A stretch of DNA of 8,474 nt. Source: an uncultured Bacteroidales bacterium. Lineage in GTDB: Bacteria; Bacteroidota; Bacteroidia; Bacteroidales; Paludibacteraceae. The notes beneath the pieces were generated by a model, which made no database searches, was not told the DNA's origin, and was given only the letters and a program-made list of their open reading frames with translations. Shown one piece after another: positions 1-4,605 of this stretch. The translations under genes were made by a program, and so were the position numbers. The stretch lies in contig CAMOMF010000126.1 in assembly GCA_946619625.1 (NCBI GenBank), forward strand, positions 1 through 8,474, written 5' to 3'. Positions within the stretch are counted from its first letter, which is position 1. Each line of letters opens with the position of its first letter.

Positions 1-851
1 CTGAACCAATCCATTTCCGTGCCGGGCTTGATGAAGAACTGCATTTCCATTTGCTCGAACTCACGCATACGGAAGATGAACTGACGCGCTACAATCTCGT
101 TACGGAAAGCCTTGCCTATCTGTGCGATGCCGAACGGCAGTTTCATGCGTCCGGTCTTTTGCACGTTCAGGTAGTTGACAAAAATACCCTGTGCCGTCTC
201 CGGACGAAGGTAGACACGCATGGTACCATCGGCGGTAGAACCCATCTCAGTGGAGAACATCAGGTTGAACTGGCGCACATCGGTCCAGTTGCGTGTGCCG
301 CTGATGGGGCAAACAATTTCTTCGTCAAGGATGATTTGCTTCAGTTCGTTCAGGTCCATCTTGTTCATGGCGTCACTGTAGCGCTGATGCAGAGCGTCGA
401 AATGTGCTTGGTGCTCCAGTACGCGGGCGTTGGTGGAGCGGAACTGCGCCTCGTCGAAAGCGTCGCCAAAACGCTTGTGGGCTTTTTCCACCTCCTTGTT
501 GATTTTCTCCTCAATCTTTGCCAACTGTTCCTCGATGAGCACGTCGGCACGATAACGTTTCTTCGAGTCGCGGTTATCTATCAACGGGTCGTTGAAAGCG
601 TCCACGTGTCCCGATGCTTTCCACACCGTCGGGTGCATGAAGATAGCGGCATCTATGCCCACGATGTTCTCGTGCAGGAGGGTCATCGAGTCCCACCAAT
701 AACGCTTGATGTTGTTCTTCAGTTCCACACCATTCTGGCCGTAGTCGTACACCGCCGCCAGACCGTCATAAATCTCCGATGAAGGAAATACAAAACCGTA
801 CTCCTTGCAATGAGCCACAATTTTCTTGAATGTTTCTTCTTGAGTTGCCAT
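1..851 (-). CDS. glyS: Glycyl-tRNA synthetase, alpha2 type (N-terminal 283 residues; 3' end outside window)
   Basis: Cytosolic class II aminoacyl-tRNA synthetase that charges tRNA-Gly with glycine at the expense of ATP. I translated the minus strand from the ATG at 851; the frame stays open to the window edge, so the C-terminal catalytic part and the anticodon-binding domain are missing here. Visible landmarks are WKASGHVDAFNDPL at residues 77-90, RPETAQG at 216-222 and the motif-2 region FRNEIVARQFIFRMREFE at 249-266, which are typical of the single-chain (alpha2) enzyme and not of the two-subunit GlyQ/GlyS form. Residues 105-170 are charged and helical, the insertion expected between the class II motifs. 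The start lies 2 bases after the stop of the upstream TPR gene, with only A/T-rich sequence and no clear Shine-Dalgarno site, so translation is probably coupled to that gene. No separate promoter was seen immediately upstream. The product identification is very secure; the gene name glyS (also called glyQS) is a convention. Confidence 0.97.
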   Translation of the reverse strand, partial: MATQEETFKKIVAHCKEYGFVFPSSEIYDGLAAVYDYGQNGVELKNNIKRYWWDSMTLLHENIVGIDAAIFMHPTVWKASGHVDAFNDPLIDNRDSKKRYRADVLIEEQLAKIEEKINKEVEKAHKRFGDAFDEAQFRSTNARVLEHQAHFDALHQRYSDAMNKMDLNELKQIILDEEIVCPISGTRNWTDVRQFNLMFSTEMGSTADGTMRVYLRPETAQGIFVNYLNVQKTGRMKLPFGIAQIGKAFRNEIVARQFIFRMREFEQMEMQFFIKPGTEMDWF

Positions 852-853
852 AT

Positions 854-2281
854 TTATTTGATTATTTTTTTTGCTTTCTGAATTTCTTTTGCTATCTGTC
901 TCTGCCGCCATTGTTCCGCCTTCCGGAAGATGCCCTTCTGTTCGAACGACTCCACCAACAAGGGGGACAAAGCCTGCAAGAGGTCTCGCGCGCCGCTTGC
1001 ACTCAACTGATAAGCGGTGATGTAGTGCGACTCAGCGGCAGTCTCCCACCCCATCTCGTGTGCGCACACCGCCAACAGAACGTAGGTCTGCCATATCAGG
1101 TCTCCCTCCTTGGCTTTCAGCAGCAACTGATAGGCTTTGCGGAACTTGTACAGGGACATGTACGTGCCCGCCAACAAGGTCCACGATGCAGGTCCGGGCT
1201 GCTGTTTGGTCAACATCTCGTACGGGGCGACCGCCTCGTTGTACCAACCTATGCGCGAGTACTGTTCGCCCAGCAGGGACAACACCTCGGGGGCGGTACG
1301 CTCGCCTTCCCGCGTGAACCTGTAGCGCAACAGGGTGATGGCAGCGTGCGGCTCGTCATTGTCACTGAAGGCGACGGCGGCACGGAACATAAGGTCCTTG
1401 TCGGTTGGCTCCGCCTCCACTGCCTGCCAGATACTTTCCACCGCCTCTTTTTTCCGTCCTTTCTCCGCATAGAGGTGTGCCAACAGCAGCAAGACGTTGG
1501 CTTTCTGTCCGCCGTACACGTTCTTCGACGCCTCCTCAGCAAAAACGAGGGCATCGTCCATGCGGTTCTGCTGTATGCAGCATGTGGTCTTCAGCGTCAA
1601 GCAGTCGCCGCTGTTAGGCACTATCGCCAAGGCATAGTCGCAGCACTCCTCCGCCTCTTTCCATTTGTCCTGTTCACCCAACGCATTGCCTTTCGCCAGC
1701 CATGCATCGGCACAATACGAATCCACCTCCAGGGCACGGTCGGCATATTGTATCACCTCTTCCGGCGACCCCACCTGGTTCAGGCACAGAATAATCGCCT
1801 GCAGGGTACGGATATCCTCGGGATAAGCGGACAGACACCGGTCATAGTAACGCAATGCCAGCGTCGGCTGGTCAGCGTTCATAAAACCCAGACCGATGTC
1901 GTAGGCTATCAGCGGGTCATCCCCCTCCATGGCCAGTTCGCCGTAAGTGATCGCCTCTGGCAGTCTGTCCAATTTTGCCATGGCACCCGAACGCAGGATA
2001 CAATGCATGACATTGGTACTGTCAAAAATAGGCTCCAAGCAGTCCAAACAACCTTGGGCATCGTCCATGTTCAGCAGGTACTCCGCTTTCAGGGTCGTGA
2101 CAATAAAATCACCCGGGTGCAACGCCTCGGCGTCATGCAACACTTTCTCCGCCTCATCTTCCATGCCCTCCTCGCAGTAGTAGTGGAAAATGTCCTCAAA
2201 CTCTACAGGGTCGAAATAGGGCGACTCACCCGCTTGTTTCCGCTGCTCGTACTGTTTCACTATGTCCGGCTTTTCCGTCAT
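854..2281 (-). CDS. Cytosolic tetratricopeptide-repeat protein, function unknown
   Basis: A 475-residue protein built almost entirely of TPR-like helical pairs. There is no signal peptide or membrane segment, so it should stay in the cytosol. Recognisable repeats lie roughly at residues 24-57, 126-156, 160-189, 193-223, 264-292, 333-362 and 397-430, with TPR signatures such as AWLAKGNALGEQDKWKEAEE (193-212). The C-terminus (about 452-475) is a basic amphipathic helix ending in KAKKIIK. TPR arrays bind other proteins; the partner cannot be read from the sequence. The ATG start overlaps the DedA stop in an ATGA arrangement, and its stop is 2 bases before the glyS start, so it is coupled on both sides. 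Cysteine pairs at 213-214 and 234-235 do not form a recognisable metal site. The last codons contain eight consecutive A residues (see findings). I recall similar TPR proteins in other Bacteroidales but no assigned role. A long opposite-strand open frame over this gene is a shadow. Confidence 0.93.
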   Translation of the reverse strand: MTEKPDIVKQYEQRKQAGESPYFDPVEFEDIFHYYCEEGMEDEAEKVLHDAEALHPGDFIVTTLKAEYLLNMDDAQGCLDCLEPIFDSTNVMHCILRSGAMAKLDRLPEAITYGELAMEGDDPLIAYDIGLGFMNADQPTLALRYYDRCLSAYPEDIRTLQAIILCLNQVGSPEEVIQYADRALEVDSYCADAWLAKGNALGEQDKWKEAEECCDYALAIVPNSGDCLTLKTTCCIQQNRMDDALVFAEEASKNVYGGQKANVLLLLAHLYAEKGRKKEAVESIWQAVEAEPTDKDLMFRAAVAFSDNDEPHAAITLLRYRFTREGERTAPEVLSLLGEQYSRIGWYNEAVAPYEMLTKQQPGPASWTLLAGTYMSLYKFRKAYQLLLKAKEGDLIWQTYVLLAVCAHEMGWETAAESHYITAYQLSASGARDLLQALSPLLVESFEQKGIFRKAEQWRQRQIAKEIQKAKKIIK

Positions 2282-2937
2282 GCTTTCCGTTTGCGGTTTT
2301 TAACAATATATTTCACCACGAAATACACGATTGCCAATGCCACAATGGCAAGGATTGCCACCGACAGTTCCTCGTTGTATTTCTCTATCAGTTCCTGATT
2401 GCCTTTGGCAAGCACGCCCAGCAACGCCAGCACGATGTTCCATGCGAAGGCACCGAGAAAGGTGTAGCCGAGGAAAGCGGCGAAGTTCATCCGTGCCAAT
2501 CCGGCGGGAATACTGATCAGTTGGCGTATGCCCGGAATCAAGCGTCCGACGAAAGTGGACACCTTGCCGTGGTCGTTGAAGTATTGCTCCGCTCTCTGTA
2601 TCTTTTCCGAACTGAGCAGCAACACACGCCCCGCTTTGGAATCGGCGAACTTGTAGATAATTGGTCGTCCGAGCCACATGGACAATCCGTAGTTGATGAC
2701 TGCCCCAAGGATTGCCCCGACAGACGCCACCAGCACGATTAGGGTGACGTTGAGCCAATACTGGTCAAACACGCACAAGGGTGACGATGCGTCCACCCCC
2801 ACCACATAGGCGGCGGGCGGAACCACCACCTCGCTGGGGAATGGCACAAAACTGGACTCCACCGTCATCAGTCCCGCTATGGACCAATAGGTCATGTGGG
2901 TGGAGTACCATGTGGTTATATCTGTTACTAAATTCAT
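2278..2937 (-). CDS. DedA-family integral membrane protein (SNARE-associated/VTT fold)
   Basis: A 219-residue inner-membrane protein of the DedA family. Members in other bacteria act in the recycling of undecaprenyl phosphate (UptA-type flippases) and are needed for normal membrane potential and alkaline tolerance. Hydrophobic segments lie at about residues 17-47, 62-85, 140-175 and 190-212. The hallmark motifs are present: E27 followed by PFPSE (32-36) in the first re-entrant region, and GRLIPGIRQLISIPAG (130-145) in the second. R131 and R137 have the six-residue spacing of the two essential arginines known in E. coli YqjA, and E27 and E36 match its acidic pair, with Glu in PSE where YqjA has Asp in PGDS. 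The C-terminus is lysine/arginine rich (KNRKRKA), consistent with a cytosolic tail. The start at 2937 follows an AAGGA at a plausible distance. The stop overlaps the next start by 4 bases. Family assignment is secure; the transported lipid is inferred from relatives. Confidence 0.93.
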   Translation of the reverse strand: MNLVTDITTWYSTHMTYWSIAGLMTVESSFVPFPSEVVVPPAAYVVGVDASSPLCVFDQYWLNVTLIVLVASVGAILGAVINYGLSMWLGRPIIYKFADSKAGRVLLLSSEKIQRAEQYFNDHGKVSTFVGRLIPGIRQLISIPAGLARMNFAAFLGYTFLGAFAWNIVLALLGVLAKGNQELIEKYNEELSVAILAIVALAIVYFVVKYIVKNRKRKA

Positions 2938-2938
2938 C

Positions 2939-2990
2939 TTTGTTCCTTGGTACTTGGTCTTTTGTTCCTTGTTCCTTGGTCACTTGGAAC
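2939..2990. repeat. Degenerate 7-8 base tandem repeat filling the antiporter-DedA gap
   Basis: The gap between the antiporter stop (2991-2993) and the DedA start consists almost wholly of seven variants of one short unit. On the plus strand they are TTTGTTCC, TTGGTAC, TTGGTCT, TTTGTTCC, TTGTTCC, TTGGTCAC and TTGGAAC. Read in the gene direction the array offers repeated AAGGAAC blocks, the last ending 6-7 bases before the DedA ATG, so one copy could act as a Shine-Dalgarno site even though this phylum seldom uses them. No promoter box is present in it. Confidence 0.8.
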
Positions 2991-4283
2991 TTAAATCAGA
3001 ATCAGTTGCACGATGATATATACCGGCAGGCAGACAACCAGGGAGAACTTCGCCATGTAGCCGAAGAAACTGGGCATATTGATTCCTTCCTGCTCGGCTA
3101 TGGATTTGACCATGAAGTTGGGTCCATTGCCAATGTATGTCAGTGCCCCAAAGAACACGGCACCCATCGAGATGGCTTTCAGGAAGGGGTCGGCAGCCAA
3201 ACCCGCAATGGCACCCTCCGGTGCCATACTGTTGAACACCATGGCGGTGGGAGCATTGTCCAGGAACGACGACAACAGACCCGTGCAGTAAACGTAATGC
3301 CACGGCTCGCTGATGTACCCCTGAATCACATCTTTCATGTTATGCAGGAACATCAGCGCCGGCGTCATGGTCACAAAAATACCGATGAACACGCATGCCA
3401 CCTCCATGATAGGCGTCCAACTGTAGTGGTTGTCCTCACGCACTTTCTTGCGGGTGGTAAACCAACTGAGGGCGATGATGGCGATAAACGCCCATTCGCG
3501 CAGTAACTTCAGGTACCAGGGCGCATCGGCGGCTCCCATCGCCGGGATATACGTCGGGTTGATGAACATCGTGCTCATAATCACACACAACAACCAGACT
3601 ACGTTGATTGTGCCCGTAACGGTGATCTTACGCTGTTCGTGACCATCCGCCATCAGGTTCTCCAACGGCTCCTTGCGCCACAACACCCAATCCACTACGA
3701 AGTAGATTAACAACAACATGGCACCCGTCAGCAGCCACTCGAGCCACATGTTTTTCATCCACCAGGTGAAACTGGCACCCTTCTGGAACAACAGGAACAA
3801 TGGGGGGTCACCCAACGGACTCAGCAGTCCGCCGCAGTTCGCTACAATGGCAATGAAGAACAGCACCGTATGTACTCGGTACTTACGCTGCGAGATAGTG
3901 CTCAGCAGCAACCTGATCAGTAACATCGCTGCGCCGGTCGTTCCCATGAATGATGCCAACAACCAGCCCAAAGCCAGTATCTTCGTGTTCGTGAACGGAG
4001 TGGCATGCAGGTCACCCTGGATACAGATGCCGCCCGTGGTCACAAACAGTGCCATCAGCAACAGGATAAAGGGGAAATAGTCGTACACTATCTGGTGCAC
4101 TATCTCGTGGGACATACCATGCAGGCACAACCATGCAGCCGTGGGCACACCCAGCAAAAACGACACTAACAACTTGTTCATGTTATGCTCCCACCATTCG
4201 CCCACCTTGGGCAGCAACGGCAAGATAGCAATTGACAGCAACATGGCTGCAAACGGAATTAACATCCAACCGGGTATATTCAT
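2991..4283 (-). CDS. Na+/H+ antiporter-like ion transporter (NhaD/ArsB/CitMHS superfamily)
   Basis: A 430-residue polytopic inner-membrane protein with about ten to twelve hydrophobic segments. Two inverted halves each carry an ion-transporter superfamily signature: NCGGLLSPLGDPPLF at residues 149-163 and SSFLDNAPTAMVF at 338-350, followed by GALTYIGNGPNF at 379-390. The LDN-P and GDPP/GNGPN loops are where substrate and Na+ bind in this fold. Annotation pipelines usually call such Bacteroidetes proteins sodium:proton antiporter or putative citrate transporter; the motifs support the fold more strongly than the substrate. Na+ (or Li+)/H+ exchange is the likeliest role, with a dicarboxylate/citrate substrate as the alternative. 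It is the first gene of the unit with DedA, a TPR protein and glyS. A promoter is placed about 115 bases upstream, with a GC-rich leader between. The ATG at 4283 is preceded by an A/T-rich stretch (TAATTAAGAGAT), as is usual for this phylum. Confidence 0.88.
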   Translation of the reverse strand: MNIPGWMLIPFAAMLLSIAILPLLPKVGEWWEHNMNKLLVSFLLGVPTAAWLCLHGMSHEIVHQIVYDYFPFILLLMALFVTTGGICIQGDLHATPFTNTKILALGWLLASFMGTTGAAMLLIRLLLSTISQRKYRVHTVLFFIAIVANCGGLLSPLGDPPLFLLFQKGASFTWWMKNMWLEWLLTGAMLLLIYFVVDWVLWRKEPLENLMADGHEQRKITVTGTINVVWLLCVIMSTMFINPTYIPAMGAADAPWYLKLLREWAFIAIIALSWFTTRKKVREDNHYSWTPIMEVACVFIGIFVTMTPALMFLHNMKDVIQGYISEPWHYVYCTGLLSSFLDNAPTAMVFNSMAPEGAIAGLAADPFLKAISMGAVFFGALTYIGNGPNFMVKSIAEQEGINMPSFFGYMAKFSLVVCLPVYIIVQLILI

Positions 4284-4394
4284 ATCTCTTAATTATTTAG
4301 TTTTTGTTTTGTGGTACATGCCTCCGCCCCCCATGCGGAACAGCCTTTGGCTTGTTCCTTTGGGGACCCCAATTAAAAAGCAGCACCTTTTTCG
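4284..4394 (-). promoter_or_regulatory. GC-rich, foldable 5' leader of the antiporter operon
   Basis: If transcription starts near 4393-4396, the antiporter mRNA has a leader of about 110 nt. In the gene direction it holds an odd-length palindrome TTGGGGTCCCCAA (4361-4373), then a hairpin at 4337-4358 (arms GGAACA/TGTTCC and GCC/GGC around an AAA loop, one bulged A), then CCGC/GCGG arms at 4324-4338. The inner part (about 4321-4370) is markedly richer in G+C than the flanking DNA. The last 37 bases before the start codon are A-rich and unstructured. I do not recognise a known riboswitch or leader class; a regulatory role is inference. Confidence 0.45.
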
Positions 4395-4415
4395 GCTGCA
4401 AAGGTACTGCTTTTT
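4375..4415 (-). terminator. Intrinsic terminator of the TPR-protease unit, possibly bidirectional
   Basis: Inverted repeat with 16-base arms at 4375-4390 and 4400-4415 and a 9-base loop. In minus-strand RNA the arms AAAAAGCAGTACCTTT and AAAGGTGCUGCUUUUU pair throughout, with one G-U wobble (4384 with 4406), and the hairpin ends in a run of five U. It lies about 190 bases past the stop of the retropepsin gene and is the only strong terminator-like structure in the gap. The plus-strand version has a C-A mismatch but a run of eight T, so it could also work in that direction, although no plus-strand gene is present. The 5' arm contains the promoter -7 box of the next operon. Confidence 0.65.
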
Positions 4416-4430
4416 TTTGACATATGCAAG
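4399..4430 (-). promoter_or_regulatory. Bacteroidetes-type promoter for the antiporter-DedA-TPR-glyS operon
   Basis: The minus strand has TACCTTTG (4406 to 4399), an exact match to the Bacteroidetes primary-sigma -7 consensus TAnnTTTG. It is preceded after 20 bases by CTTG (4430 to 4427), a near match to the -33 TTTG. The A-rich spacer and upstream T/A tracts fit. Start of transcription is predicted about 4-7 bases after the box, at 4393-4396, inside the loop of the overlapping terminator hairpin. It was found by reading for the consensus and has not been confirmed by experiment. Confidence 0.75.
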
Positions 4431-4544
4431 AGTTTTGGTAAAAAAATGCAAACAAATTATCACTTACTCTACTTTTAGCAGCAAACAAAGTGTATCTCTT
4501 GCGTATATGTTCATGGTTATGGGGGAGGAGTCATCATTTTTTAG

Positions 4545-4572
4545 AGAGATCGTATAATAGAGATCGTATAAT
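4545..4572. repeat. Perfect 14-base tandem duplication downstream of the TPR-protease gene
   Basis: AGAGATCGTATAAT occurs twice without a gap (4545-4558 and 4559-4572). A shorter related piece, TTAGAGAG, occurs at 4541-4548 and again at 4588-4595. It lies in the 3' region of the retropepsin gene, between its stop at 4606 and the terminator. The rest of 4431-4605 is A/T-rich sequence in which I see no gene, RNA or strong promoter. Confidence 0.85.
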
Positions 4573-4605
4573 TATCGCCCTGCCCTATTAGAGAGGTCTC
4601 GCCAC

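Noticed and set aside
51..782. A 243-codon plus-strand frame opposite glyS
   Set aside because: It lies wholly within a certain glycyl-tRNA synthetase gene on the other strand and shows no protein features of its own.
2023..2030. TATTTTTG on the minus strand inside the TPR gene as an internal promoter for glyS
   Set aside because: It matches the loose -7 pattern but sits in coding sequence more than 1.1 kb from glyS, with no clear -33 partner noted.
830..2398. A 522-codon open frame on the plus strand opposite the TPR and DedA genes
   Set aside because: It is antisense to a well-supported TPR gene, has no domain I recognise, and long opposite-strand frames are common over genes of this codon composition.
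2781..3506. A 241-codon plus-strand frame crossing the DedA-antiporter gap
   Set aside because: It runs through the low-complexity repeat and over two confident minus-strand membrane-protein genes; its composition (His/Gln/Arg rich, no motifs) is that of a shadow.
4293..4319. An eight-codon frame (MYHKTKTK) after GGAGG in the antiporter leader, as a possible leader peptide
   Set aside because: The GGAGG is only one base from the ATG, too close for normal initiation, and the peptide shows no run of regulatory codons.
4453..4485. A second promoter candidate on the minus strand: TTTG, 22 bases, TAATTTG
   Set aside because: The -7 box is one base short of TAnnTTTG, and transcripts from it would run into the terminator hairpin; the exact match at 4399-4406 is much better.
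4297..4488. A 63-codon minus-strand frame in the intergenic region
   Set aside because: It spans the promoter, the terminator hairpin and the leader; there is no convincing start context, and its peptide is low in recognisable features. Non-coding function explains the region better.
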